Part shown: positions 24,997-33,916 of the stretch, in pieces
How positions within the stretch are numbered: the first letter of the stretch is position 1
How the letters are laid out: the number at the start of each line of letters is the position of its first letter
Assembly (NCBI GenBank): GCA_040387375.1
Contig: JAZKDW010000015.1
Location: 288,589 to 352,588, forward strand
Direction: 5' to 3'
DNA: 64,000 nt
From: JAZKDW01 sp040387375
Lineage (GTDB): Bacteria > Pseudomonadota > Gammaproteobacteria > Burkholderiales > Burkholderiaceae_D
Made by a program: the position numbers and the translations under genes
Notes under the pieces: generated by a model
What the model saw: the letters and a program-made list of their open reading frames with translations, nothing else
Databases searched by the model: none
What the model was told of the DNA's origin: nothing

Positions 24997-26379
24997 TCAC
25001 GGCAGAAGGGGATACAGCTGGTAGATTGCGCCAGTATAATCGTCGGAGACAAGGATATTGCCTTTGGAGTCCGCAACGACATCGACCGGACGCCCCCAAA
25101 AGGACCGGGTATCAGGATCGGTAACGAAGCCGTTGATCAGATCGATCCTGGTGCCCGCATTGCCTGCGCTATCGAACGGGATGTATGCCACCCTGTACCC
25201 GGCGCGCAGGCTGGTGCAATTCCAGCAGCCATGCAGCGCAATCACCGCGCCATTACGATAGGCCGCGGGCACCCTGCTGGCATGCAAAAAGCTGAATCCG
25301 AGCGGAGCCGAATGTGCGCCAAGGCCTTTGGACGGACGGTCGGCAATGGCGCAATCGAGCCGGGCGCCATCCTGGTTGAATTCGACGTCACGTACCAGTT
25401 CGAGATTCGACATCTCCGGATTGGCAACGGCATTGCAGAATGGCCAGCCATAGTTGCCGCCATCACGGATGCGGGTGAACAATTCAGGCGGATTGTCATC
25501 GACATATTGTTCGATCAGCTTGCCAAAATCGCTTGCGCCATCACCGTCGAAATCATTTTCAAATGGATAGAGCACATTGTCGCTTCCATTGATCGTCAGC
25601 CAAAGGTCATTTGTGCCCGGAATTAAATCCAGGCCTTCCGCGTTGCGTATGCCGCGCGCGAACAGTCGCTGGCCGGTGCCATCGGCATTGTATTGATAGA
25701 TCGCACCGCGCACAGGATTGCTGAGTGTGTCTTCTACACAGGCATTGCAGGCAGACGCAATCGATATGTATAGCTTGTGATCGGACGACAGGGCGATATT
25801 TTTCAATTGATGACCATACGCACCGCCCAGTTCCGGCAAATCCGCACTGGGCAGGTTATCGACTACCACTTCCCGGGCCGCGATGTGTGTGTCGCCGCTG
25901 GTGTAGATGGAACGGCTCACGCGGTTCGACTCAGCGATGTACAGGTAAATGACATTGCCGATCTGGTGAAACACCATGTCATGCGGCTGCTTCAAGCCGC
26001 TGGCAAAAATAAAATTTTCCGGCACATCATTGGCCGGTTCACGCAGCAAAACCACGTTGCCGGAAGCGGGATTCGATACCAGGATGTCTCCATTGGGCGC
26101 AACCGCCATGAAGCGGGCACCCTCGACGCGGGCCAGCAGCCGGATTCCAAAGCCGGGCGGTACGTCGAGCGTCTTCGGGCTATCGAACGGTGCATCCATG
26201 AGTGACTGAGGTATTTCCAGCGTGCGGGTCACCGACGCGGGTGCCGCACCCTGCGCGGCCGTTTCGCCGCTGACGCACACAGACATCAGGATCATGATGC
26301 CCGTTACGAACGACATGACACGCTGGGCCGATGATCCACTGGCGGGCCGGGCGCTTTTTTCCCCGATCAAATATTCCAT
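24997..26379 (-). CDS. Sorbosone dehydrogenase-like PQQ beta-propeller protein
   Basis: This exported protein of about 460 residues has a signal segment VMSFVTGIMILMSVCVSGE and a propeller domain (DVPPGFGIRLLARVEGARFM, RNAEGLDLIPGTNDLWLT, RDGGNYGWPFC). It ends GRPVDVVADSKGNILVSDD, as in L-sorbosone dehydrogenases and related PQQ enzymes. DFDGDGASD is an EF-hand-like calcium loop inserted in the propeller. Cys pairs (ACNAC and CWNC) suggest disulfides. It may oxidise sugars or aldehydes in the periplasm. The start is uncertain among ATGs at 26379 and the Met at MSFVTG. Confidence 0.85.
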   Translation of the reverse strand: MEYLIGEKSARPASGSSAQRVMSFVTGIMILMSVCVSGETAAQGAAPASVTRTLEIPQSLMDAPFDSPKTLDVPPGFGIRLLARVEGARFMAVAPNGDILVSNPASGNVVLLREPANDVPENFIFASGLKQPHDMVFHQIGNVIYLYIAESNRVSRSIYTSGDTHIAAREVVVDNLPSADLPELGGAYGHQLKNIALSSDHKLYISIASACNACVEDTLSNPVRGAIYQYNADGTGQRLFARGIRNAEGLDLIPGTNDLWLTINGSDNVLYPFENDFDGDGASDFGKLIEQYVDDNPPELFTRIRDGGNYGWPFCNAVANPEMSNLELVRDVEFNQDGARLDCAIADRPSKGLGAHSAPLGFSFLHASRVPAAYRNGAVIALHGCWNCTSLRAGYRVAYIPFDSAGNAGTRIDLINGFVTDPDTRSFWGRPVDVVADSKGNILVSDDYTGAIYQLYPLLP

Positions 26380-26615
26380 GAGTAAGCCTGATAAAAATGT
26401 CTCCTGTGGATGACCGCCCGCCGGGAATGTTAGTGCCGGCATTTGCGCGGCATCAATCCGGAAGGAATTTCCGGCTCGCTTCAGGCTTCTGTTTATACGA
26501 ACAAATTGTTCCACTATCTTCGCTTTTTATATTAACGGAACCCCCCTATCATCGGTAGTCTGTAAAACGGCGGGTGTGGCCGAATCCACACTGGCATCAA
26601 AACTCAGGAGGCAAG

Positions 26616-27512
26616 ATGAAGAAATTTTTAATGGCCATCATGGTGGCGGTAGTCGCTGTCACGGTTGGCATTTCCAGTGCGGAAGCAAAACGCATGGGTG
26701 GCGGCAGTTCGTTCGGGAAACAATCATCGGGCGTCAGCCGGCAAGCGCCGCCAGCCCAATCGTCGCAAGCAGCAAATACGGCGAAACCAGCGGCTGCGGC
26801 ACCGGCAAAACCGGCCAGCCCATGGAAAGGCATCCTTGGCGGTGCGCTTCTGGGCCTGGGCCTCGGCGCACTGTTGTCCAGCATGGGTCTGGGTGGTGCG
26901 ATGGCCAGCATGATCAGTACGATACTGATGGTCGCCTTGCTTGGTTTGGCCGCGATGTTCATCTACCGCATGTTCAAGCGCAAGGCGGGTGACAACGGTC
27001 CACGTCCAGCGTACGCCGGTGCAGCACCTTCGGCTTACACGCCAGAAATAGGATCGCGCATTGATCCGGTCCGTCCCGCTGCCTTCCAGGCCGAACAAGC
27101 GGCATCGTCTGGCGTTGCCGCCGAGGCCAACTGGTACGTGCCAGGCGACTTTGACACGGCGGGTTTCCTGCGTCATTCGAAAACCTACTTCCTGCGTTTG
27201 CAGGCAGCATGGGACAAAGCCGATATCAACGATATCCGTGAATTCACGACGCCGGAAATGTTTGCCGAGTTGAAGTTGCAAATCCAGGAGCGGGGTAATT
27301 CGGCCAATACGACGGACGTGGTCACACTCGAAGCCGAGTTGCTGGGCATAGAAAACGTCGGTGACGAGCATCTTGCCAGCGTCAAGTTCACCGGCATGAT
27401 CAAGGAGTCCGACAACGCAGCGGCGGCCCCATTCAGCGAAGTATGGAATCTGGCCAAGCCGATGGCTGGCGAGGGTGGATGGATCCTCGCCGGTATTCAG
27501 CAAGTACCCTGA
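26616..27512 (+). CDS. Tim44-like domain membrane protein
   Basis: The product is 298 residues. A signal-like N-terminus MKKFLMAIMVAVVAVTVGIS is followed by a Gly/Ser/Ala/Pro-rich linker and a hydrophobic hairpin GILGGALLGLGLGALLSSMG plus ILMVALLGLAAMFIY. A C-terminal Tim44-like domain (SKTYFLRLQAAWDKADINDI, REFTTPEMFAELKLQI) completes it. Bacterial Tim44-like proteins are inner membrane proteins of unclear function. The ATG at 26616 has AGGAGGC 5-8 bases upstream. It is divergent from the sorbosone dehydrogenase-like gene across 236 bp. Confidence 0.9.
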   Translation: MKKFLMAIMVAVVAVTVGISSAEAKRMGGGSSFGKQSSGVSRQAPPAQSSQAANTAKPAAAAPAKPASPWKGILGGALLGLGLGALLSSMGLGGAMASMISTILMVALLGLAAMFIYRMFKRKAGDNGPRPAYAGAAPSAYTPEIGSRIDPVRPAAFQAEQAASSGVAAEANWYVPGDFDTAGFLRHSKTYFLRLQAAWDKADINDIREFTTPEMFAELKLQIQERGNSANTTDVVTLEAELLGIENVGDEHLASVKFTGMIKESDNAAAAPFSEVWNLAKPMAGEGGWILAGIQQVP

Positions 27513-27595
27513 GGTCGGCAGGACCAAGGGCTTTTGCCGGAGATAAGCACCTGCGATAATGCAGGGCGGGATCTGCGGCAATTGGAGAATTCCGA

Positions 27596-27628
27596 AACCG
27601 CTCGCACATCATTGCGGGCGGTTTTTTT
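27596..27628 (+). terminator. Rho-independent terminator of the Tim44-like gene
   Basis: A hairpin AACCGCTCGCA / TGCGGGCGGTT (27596-27606 and 27613-27623) with one wobble pair is followed by seven Ts. Confidence 0.88.
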
Positions 27629-27661
27629 ATCTGCGGCCCTGGAATATGAGGTAAATTCAAG

Positions 27662-28699
27662 TTGTCATTACATCAAAAAATTCCCATGCACGATCAATCG
27701 AAACTCAGTTTGCCCGTTATTGCATCGTACATTCTTGCAGCCTGCGCGCTACTGCTGGTACTGCGCGCAGGCCTGCTTGCCGCCCTTTTTTCCGGCTTGC
27801 TGGTTTACTCGCTGGTGCATTTGCTGGTGCCGGTACTGGGGCGAAAAATCAGCGGGCATCGCGCCCGGATGATCGCTGTCGCGATCCTCAGCACCATGAT
27901 CGTCCTATTGTTGAGCGCGGCAATCTGGGGTGCGATTGCCTTTTTTAACAGCGACGCCGGCAGCGTGCAGACCCTGTTGAAAAAAATGGCGGACATCATC
28001 GAAGCGTCACGCGACCAGATTCCCGAATGGCTCAGGCAGTATCTTCCTGCGAATGCGGAATCGCTGCGGCAAATGATTACCACCTGGATGCGCGAGCACG
28101 CAACCGAAGCCAAAACCATTGGCGAGCGGGCCGGACGCACGGTGGTCCATCTTCTGGTTGGCATGGTGATCGGCGCCATGGCCGCGCTATATGATGCGAC
28201 GAGCAAACACCGCTATCTGCCGCTGGCGGCTGCGATGCATGAACGGGTCGTCAATCTGAACGTTGCGTTTCAACAGATTGTTTTTGCGCAGGTGCGCATC
28301 GCGGCAATCAATGCGGTATTCACGGCGCTGTTCCTGATGGTGGCATTGCCGCTGGCGGGCATCAAGCTGCCGCTGACAAAAACCATGGTCGCAATCACAT
28401 TTTTCGCGGGCCTGCTGCCGGTGATCGGCAACCTTATTTCCAATACCGTGCTGGTGGTAATCGGCTTGTCGCATTCCCTGCATACCGCGGTGGCTTCACT
28501 ATTGTTCCTGATAACGATACACAAGCTTGAGTATTTCCTGAACGCGAAAATCATCGGCTCGCATATCAACGCGCGCGCCTGGGAGCTGCTCGCAGCAATG
28601 CTGTTGATGGAGGCTTTATTCGGTGTCCCAGGCATCATCGCGGCGCCGGTCCTGTACGCCTACGTTAAAAAGGAATTGGCGGATCGCGCGCTGGTGTAA
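27662..28699 (+). CDS. AI-2E family transporter (YdiK/PerM-like)
   Basis: This protein of about 345 residues has the AI-2E transporter pattern. Several hydrophobic helices surround a soluble loop (LLKKMADIIEASRDQIPEWL), followed by FFAGLLPVIGNLISNTVLVV and the final HKLEYFLNAKIIGSHI. Family members export or leak AI-2, peptides or ions, and many have no known substrate. The start is unsure: TTG at 27662 has GAGG 10 bases upstream, while ATG at 27686 has none. It follows the Tim44-like terminator and is convergent with the 79-residue gene. Confidence 0.87.
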   Translation: MSLHQKIPMHDQSKLSLPVIASYILAACALLLVLRAGLLAALFSGLLVYSLVHLLVPVLGRKISGHRARMIAVAILSTMIVLLLSAAIWGAIAFFNSDAGSVQTLLKKMADIIEASRDQIPEWLRQYLPANAESLRQMITTWMREHATEAKTIGERAGRTVVHLLVGMVIGAMAALYDATSKHRYLPLAAAMHERVVNLNVAFQQIVFAQVRIAAINAVFTALFLMVALPLAGIKLPLTKTMVAITFFAGLLPVIGNLISNTVLVVIGLSHSLHTAVASLLFLITIHKLEYFLNAKIIGSHINARAWELLAAMLLMEALFGVPGIIAAPVLYAYVKKELADRALV

Positions 28700-28720
28700 A
28701 GCGGGGAATATCAGGAAAAA

Positions 28721-28746
28721 GGGCTGCCAGACTGGCAGCCCTTTTT
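28721..28746. terminator. Bidirectional terminator between convergent genes
   Basis: GGGCTGCCAG (28721-28730) and CTGGCAGCCC (28732-28741) are perfect complements, flanked by A5 and T5 runs. They serve both the AI-2E transporter gene and the small gene from the right. Confidence 0.9.
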
Positions 28747-28764
28747 CGATTTACTCTTTCGGAC

Positions 28765-29004
28765 TCACTTCATTTGCTGGTTTTTTACGCTGGTGATCGC
28801 GTAACCCTTGGCGCTGATTTGCTCGAGAGGCTCTTCGATTCCTAATTGGGGGAGCTGATCCTGGTTTTCATCAAAATCGACACCGCGATCAGCGGCCTGC
28901 CAATCTACGTTTGTTGCTTCTTCCGGTATCAGGCTGCCTTCCGGCACAACCAGATATGAATATTGCCCGCCGTTTTCGGGTCGTTTGTAAATATCAAGCC
29001 TCAT
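28765..29004 (-). CDS. Small conserved protein of unknown function
   Basis: The 79 residues begin MRLDIYKRPENGGQYSYLVV and contain PEEATNVDWQAADRGVDFDE, an acidic, soluble protein with no membrane segments. I recall similar small proteins in Burkholderiales, classed as a DUF with no known role. Position between two terminator-flanked genes and codon use support a real gene. No ribosome binding site stronger than AAGGA was noted. Confidence 0.7.
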   Translation of the reverse strand: MRLDIYKRPENGGQYSYLVVPEGSLIPEEATNVDWQAADRGVDFDENQDQLPQLGIEEPLEQISAKGYAITSVKNQQMK

Positions 29005-29127
29005 GATTTGATCCTTGTCAAAAGTAACCTTGGAATTCGACTGTCAATCCAGCGAAAGGTTGCGCGATTATCAAATCAAAGGCCAAAACATGAAATGCGG
29101 CGCCCCCCATCACGGGGGCCGGCGCAT

Positions 29128-29901
29128 TTATTTTTTGCCCGAATTCTCATCGCTGGAGACACTGTCCAACAGTATATCCACCGGCCGCTTCGAGGAACGC
29201 TTGCGCATGTTGATGTTGAGCATTTCAACCACGACAGAAAACGCCATCGCGCTATACACATAACCTTTGGGAACATGATGACCCAATCCTTCCGCGATCA
29301 GCACAACACCAATGACGACCAGGAACGACAGCGCCAGCATCTTGACGGTTGGATGCGCCGACACGAAACGGCCGATCGGTCCGGCAAACAGCATCATCAA
29401 AGCGACCGATGCAATCACCGCGGCAATCATCACCGCAACCTGATCGACCATGCCCACAGCGGTGATGATCGAGTCGAGCGAGAACACCATGTCAATCACC
29501 ATGATTTGCAAGATGATTGCGGCAAAGGTACCCTTGACCACATTCGCGGAGTGACCTTCCTCCGCGCCCTCCATCGTTTCATGAATCTCGCCAACGCTTT
29601 TCCAGATCAGGAATAATCCGCCCAACAGCAGAACCAGGTCACGTCCGGAAATTTCCTGGCCAAGGATGGTGAATAGTGGTGCGGTAAGACCGACAATCCA
29701 AGCGAGGCCGACCAGCAATCCGATGCGCATGAACATGGCGCCGAACAGACCGATACGCCGCGCTTTTTCTCTTTGGTGCAGTGGCAGCTTGTCGACCAGA
29801 ATTGAGATGAAAATAATATTGTCGATACCCAGCACCAGTTCAAGCGCGGTCAGGGTAGCGAACGCAAGCCATATTTGCGGGTCGGCCAAAAGTTCAAGCA
29901 T
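29128..29901 (-). CDS. TerC family integral membrane protein
   Basis: This 257-residue protein has the TerC fold of seven or more helices. WLAFATLTALELVLGIDNII with the conserved acidic E..D pair near the start is the family signature, and the mirrored MVIDMVFSLDSIITAVGMVD occurs in the second half. TerC proteins are linked to tellurite resistance and to Mn efflux that metallates exported enzymes. It starts MLELLADPQIW with AGGAG upstream. It is the downstream neighbour of the BI-1 gene, separated from it by a terminator. Confidence 0.93.
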   Translation of the reverse strand: MLELLADPQIWLAFATLTALELVLGIDNIIFISILVDKLPLHQREKARRIGLFGAMFMRIGLLVGLAWIVGLTAPLFTILGQEISGRDLVLLLGGLFLIWKSVGEIHETMEGAEEGHSANVVKGTFAAIILQIMVIDMVFSLDSIITAVGMVDQVAVMIAAVIASVALMMLFAGPIGRFVSAHPTVKMLALSFLVVIGVVLIAEGLGHHVPKGYVYSAMAFSVVVEMLNINMRKRSSKRPVDILLDSVSSDENSGKK

Positions 29902-29957
29902 GAAATTTGCTCCAGGAGGAAAAAAGCCGGTGATGACCGGGTATAAGTGACGGCATT

Positions 29958-29990
29958 AAAAAAAGGCGCCCCCGGTGAAAGGCGGCGCCC
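29958..29990 (-). terminator. Terminator after the BI-1 gene
   Basis: On the minus strand GGCGCC (29984-29989) pairs with GGCGCC (29965-29970) across a GC-rich loop and is followed by a run of seven Ts. It ends the BI-1 transcript before the TerC gene. Confidence 0.75.
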
Positions 29991-30012
29991 CGCGAAGTAA
30001 ACGAACAAAAAC

Positions 30013-30702
30013 CTAATCGCTGGTGCTGAAGCCCAGCAAGTGCAGCAAGCTGCTAAACAAATTGAAGATCGATACGAACAGGCTCAAGGTCGCCATCACG
30101 TAATTGGTCTCGCCACCGCGCACGATGCTGTTGGTCTCATACATTATAAGACCTGAACTCAGCAACACGAACACCGCCGACACTGCCAGCGACAAGGCCG
30201 GGATCTGCAGGAAAATTGCAGCCAGTGCAGCCAGCAAAGCGACCAGCAAGCCAATCATCAGGAAACCGCCCATGAACGACAAGTCACGTTTGGTGACCAG
30301 CGCGTAAGCGGACAGGACCATGAAAATAGCGGCGGTGCCGCCCAATGCGGTCATTACGGTTTGCGTGCCGTTTGGCATGCTCAAATAATGGCTGATGATG
30401 GGACCAAGCGTGTAACCCATGAAACCAGTCAGTGCAAACACCAGCGCAATGCCCAGACTGTGGTCGCGGTATTTATTGATCGCAAACAGCATGCCGAAAT
30501 AGCCGACCAAGGTAATGATGATGCCGGGCCGCGGCAAGCCCATTGCCGCCGATACACCAGCGGTCAGCGCGGCGAACGCCAGGCATATCGACAACAGCAT
30601 GTAGGTATTGCGCAGCACTCGGTGTGCCGCGCTGTCGATCGTGGTCGTAACCGACTGTGCATGTACGCCATTGTTACCCAAAGTATTGAAACGATCATTC
30701 AT
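30013..30702 (-). CDS. Bax inhibitor-1/YccA family membrane protein
   Basis: The product is 229 residues with seven hydrophobic helices. HRVLRNTYMLLSICLAFAAL, the GAALVFALTGFMGYTLGPI-type helix and the final LFVSIFNLFSSLLHLLGF with SD at the end are hallmarks of the YbhL/YccA branch of the BI-1 family. These are pH-sensitive calcium leak channels or modulators of FtsH. The start at 30702 (MNDRFNTLG) has GGAAGG 7 bases upstream. Confidence 0.93.
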   Translation of the reverse strand: MNDRFNTLGNNGVHAQSVTTTIDSAAHRVLRNTYMLLSICLAFAALTAGVSAAMGLPRPGIIITLVGYFGMLFAINKYRDHSLGIALVFALTGFMGYTLGPIISHYLSMPNGTQTVMTALGGTAAIFMVLSAYALVTKRDLSFMGGFLMIGLLVALLAALAAIFLQIPALSLAVSAVFVLLSSGLIMYETNSIVRGGETNYVMATLSLFVSIFNLFSSLLHLLGFSTSD

Positions 30703-30877
30703 TGCTGGCCCTTCCAAATGTGTAAACGGATTTGCGGCGTCAAATTGAGATTACAAGTCAAAGCACGCTCGCCAGACGGCGACAAAACACGCTTTTTTGA
30801 CGAACTGCATGGTAAAGCCCTTGTAATGCTTTAAAAAGCGAAGATAATAGGAAGATTACTTCGTAAAAAGATGATTC

Positions 30878-31798
30878 ATGAAATCGACAGGTCTGAATTT
30901 CCGGCATTTGCATTACTTTTGGGTTGTCGCCAAGGAAGGCAGCGTGACCCGCGCCGCCGAACGTCTCGATGTGGCCGTGCAAACGATCAGCGCGCAGCTC
31001 AGCCTGCTGGAGCAGTCGATCGGGAAGGCGCTGCTGGCGCCGCAGGGGCGGCGTCTGGTGCTGACCGAAGCGGGGCGTATCGCGCTTGGTTATGCCGATC
31101 AGATTTTTCTGCTGGGCGAACAGTTACAGGATGTGCTGACCGATTCCGATGTGGATCGCACCATGCGCTTGACGGTCGGCATTTCCGATTCTGTCCCTAA
31201 ACTGATTTCATCACGCCTGCTGGAGGCCGCACTCGGGCTTACCGAGCGCGTCAAACTGGTGTGTTATGAAGACAAGTTCGAGTCGCTGCTGGGCGACCTT
31301 TCGGTGCACAAGCTCGATGTCGTGCTGACGGACCGGCCGGTGCCATCAGGCACCACCTTGCGCGTATTCAGCCACCTGCTGGGCGAAAGCGAAATCACGC
31401 TGTTTGGCTTGCCTGCGCTTGCTGAAAAATATCATGCGAAATTCCCGGCCAGCCTGCATGGTGCGCCGCTGCTGCTGCCAACCCGTAACAACGCGATCCG
31501 TGGCCGTATCGATCACTGGTTCGAGACCCATGAGCTGCGTCCGAATGTGGTTGGCGAATTTGATGACAACGCGTTGCTGAATACCTTCGGACGCAATGGC
31601 CTGGGCTTGTTTCCGGCGCCATCGGCACTGGCGAAAGATGTGAAGGAACAATTCGATGCGGTGCCGGTGGGCGAACTGTCGCAAGTGCGCGAGCAGTTTT
31701 ATGCGATCTCCAACGAACGCAAGATCAAACATCCAGCCGTGGACGCGATCCTGTCGGCAATTCATGGCCGGGTTTTTACGCCAGTCCGTCATGCCTGA
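30878..31798 (+). CDS. nhaR: LysR family transcriptional activator NhaR-like
   Basis: This 306-residue LysR protein begins with LNFRHLHYFWVVAKEGSVTR and AAERLDVAVQTISAQLSLLE, the highly characteristic N-terminus and helix-turn-helix of NhaR. NhaR activates the Na/H antiporter gene nhaA in response to sodium and, in E. coli, also osmC and the pga operon. The periplasmic-binding-like effector domain follows. No nhaA gene is seen nearby, so its targets here may lie elsewhere. It is divergent from the BI-1 gene. Confidence 0.85.
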   Translation: MKSTGLNFRHLHYFWVVAKEGSVTRAAERLDVAVQTISAQLSLLEQSIGKALLAPQGRRLVLTEAGRIALGYADQIFLLGEQLQDVLTDSDVDRTMRLTVGISDSVPKLISSRLLEAALGLTERVKLVCYEDKFESLLGDLSVHKLDVVLTDRPVPSGTTLRVFSHLLGESEITLFGLPALAEKYHAKFPASLHGAPLLLPTRNNAIRGRIDHWFETHELRPNVVGEFDDNALLNTFGRNGLGLFPAPSALAKDVKEQFDAVPVGELSQVREQFYAISNERKIKHPAVDAILSAIHGRVFTPVRHA

Positions 31799-31914
31799 GC
31801 GCCGCACCAACTTTGCTGTCAACGGATAAAATACGGCTTGAACAAGTCGATCCTGTCCGGCGCTGAAATCCCTGGCCCGGACAACACGCCATCATCACTA
31901 CAAGGAATTCCAAA

Positions 31915-33021
31915 ATGAAAACGAAGGCCGCGATTGCCTGGAAAGCCGGCGCACCACTGACGATAGAAGAAGTCGATCTGCAAGGACCGAGGGCAGGCGA
32001 AGTGCTGATCGAGGTCAAGGCGACCGGCATCTGCCATACCGATTACTACACGCTGTCGGGCGCCGATCCGGAAGGCATCTTTCCATCGATCCTCGGCCAT
32101 GAAGGCGCCGGCATCGTGGTGGGCGTCGGCCCGGGCGTGACGTCGCTGCGCGAAGGCGACCATGTGATCCCGCTGTACACGCCGGAATGCCGGCAGTGCA
32201 AATTCTGCCTGTCGCAAAAAACGAACCTGTGCCAGGCCATACGCACCACGCAAGGCCGCGGCCTGATGCCGGATGCGACCAGCCGCTTTTCCCTTGATGG
32301 CAAGCCGATCTTTCATTACATGGGAACGTCGACCTTCGCCAACCATATCGTGGTGCCCGAAATCGCGGTGGCAAAAATCCGCTCGGATGCGCCGTTCGAC
32401 AAGGTTTGTTATATCGGCTGCGGTGTGACCACCGGCGTGGGCGCGGTGCTGTGGACGGCAAAGGTCGAGGCCGGCGCCAATGTGGTTGTGTTCGGGCTGG
32501 GCGGTATCGGCCTGAATGTGATCCAGGCGGCCAGGATGGTGGGCGCCGACAAGATCATCGGCGTCGACCTGAATCCGGAACGCGAGGCAATGGCGCGCAA
32601 ATTCGGCATGACACATTTCGTCAATCCGAAAGAGGTCGACAATGTGGTCGACGCCATCATCCAGCTGACTGACGGCGGCGCCGATTACAGCTTTGAATGC
32701 ATCGGCAATACCACCACCATGCGCCAGGCGCTGGAATGCTGTCACAAGGGCTGGGGCCAGTCGATCATCATCGGCGTGGCGGCGGCAGGACAGGAAATCA
32801 GCACCCGGCCATTCCAGCTGGTGACGGGCCGGGTATGGAAGGGCTCGGCATTCGGCGGCGCGCGCGGACGCACCGATGTGCCGAAGATTGTCGACTGGTA
32901 CATGGAAGGCAAACTCAACATCGACGATCTGATCACACACCGGTTGCCGCTGGAACGGATCAATGAAGGTTTCGACCTGATGAAGAGCGGCGAGTCGATT
33001 CGCTCCGTCGTGCTTTACTGA
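31915..33021 (+). CDS. frmA: S-(hydroxymethyl)glutathione dehydrogenase (class III alcohol dehydrogenase)
   Basis: This 368-residue zinc alcohol dehydrogenase carries GICHTDYYT (catalytic Zn Cys), GHEGAG (His/Glu), the structural zinc lobe ECRQCKFCLSQKTNLC and the NAD motif GLGGIGLNVIQAA. The start MKTKAAIAWKAGAPLTIEEV is typical of class III enzymes. It oxidises the spontaneous adduct of formaldehyde and glutathione to S-formylglutathione, and also reduces S-nitrosoglutathione. AAGGA lies upstream of the ATG. The next gene, 10 bp on, completes the pathway. Confidence 0.95.
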   Translation: MKTKAAIAWKAGAPLTIEEVDLQGPRAGEVLIEVKATGICHTDYYTLSGADPEGIFPSILGHEGAGIVVGVGPGVTSLREGDHVIPLYTPECRQCKFCLSQKTNLCQAIRTTQGRGLMPDATSRFSLDGKPIFHYMGTSTFANHIVVPEIAVAKIRSDAPFDKVCYIGCGVTTGVGAVLWTAKVEAGANVVVFGLGGIGLNVIQAARMVGADKIIGVDLNPEREAMARKFGMTHFVNPKEVDNVVDAIIQLTDGGADYSFECIGNTTTMRQALECCHKGWGQSIIIGVAAAGQEISTRPFQLVTGRVWKGSAFGGARGRTDVPKIVDWYMEGKLNIDDLITHRLPLERINEGFDLMKSGESIRSVVLY

Positions 33022-33031
33022 CAGGGACCTC

Positions 33032-33877
33032 ATGCTCGAGATCATTAGCGAACACGGCTGTTTCGGCGGCGTGCAGGCGTTTTACCGGCACCAGTCGCGT
33101 GAAATCGGCTTGCCGATGCGCTTCTCGGTCTATCTTCCGCCGCAGGCAAAAGAGCGCGCCGTGCCGGTGCTGTTTTATCTTGCGGGGCTGACCTGTACCG
33201 AAGAAACTTTCATGGTCAAGGCCGGCGCGCAGCGCTGGGCCGCGCAGCACGGCATCATGCTGGTGGCGCCGGACACCAGTCCGCGCAATACCGGCATCGA
33301 CGGCGCGGACAAGGACTGGGATTTCGGTACCGGGGCGGGATTTTATCTCGATGCGACACAGGCGCCGTGGTCCCGGCATTTCCGGATGGAGTCCTATGTC
33401 GCGCTGGAGTTGCGCGACCTGATTGCCGGCGAATTCAAGGTCCTGGAAAACCGTGTCGGTATTTTTGGCCACTCGATGGGAGGACACGGCGCGCTGACGC
33501 TGGCCTTGCGCCATCCGCAGCGTTATCAGTCGGTGTCGGCGTTCGCGCCGATTGCCGCCCCGATGCGGTGCCCATGGGGGCAAAAGGCATTTGCCAATTA
33601 TCTGGGCGACGACCAGACGCAGTGGGCCGAACATGATGCCAGCGAATTGATGAAGCAGCGCAATACGCCGTTTCCGCAGGGGATACTGATCGACCAGGGA
33701 CTGGCTGACAAGTTTTTGCAGGAACAATTGCTGCCGCATGAATTCGAGGCAGCCTGCAGGCAGGCCAAGCAGCCGCTTACGCTGCGCCGCCACGAGTCTT
33801 ATGACCATGGGTATTACTTCGTATCGTCGTTCATGGAAGATCATATTGCCTTTCATGGCCGCATCCTGAACGGCTGA
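33032..33877 (+). CDS. fghA: S-formylglutathione hydrolase
   Basis: This 281-residue esterase-D type hydrolase has the nucleophile motif FGHSMGGHGAL, with Asp and His further on (YDHGYYFVSSF at the end). LYLAGLTCTEETFMVKAGAQ-like text and SPRNTGIDGADKDWDFGTGA are family signatures. It hydrolyses S-formylglutathione to formate and glutathione. It lies 10 bp after frmA, forming the detoxification pair. Confidence 0.95.
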   Translation: MLEIISEHGCFGGVQAFYRHQSREIGLPMRFSVYLPPQAKERAVPVLFYLAGLTCTEETFMVKAGAQRWAAQHGIMLVAPDTSPRNTGIDGADKDWDFGTGAGFYLDATQAPWSRHFRMESYVALELRDLIAGEFKVLENRVGIFGHSMGGHGALTLALRHPQRYQSVSAFAPIAAPMRCPWGQKAFANYLGDDQTQWAEHDASELMKQRNTPFPQGILIDQGLADKFLQEQLLPHEFEAACRQAKQPLTLRRHESYDHGYYFVSSFMEDHIAFHGRILNG

Positions 33878-33916
33878 ATACGGACTGCCAGCGCAGCCGG
33901 CACCTGGAACCACTGG

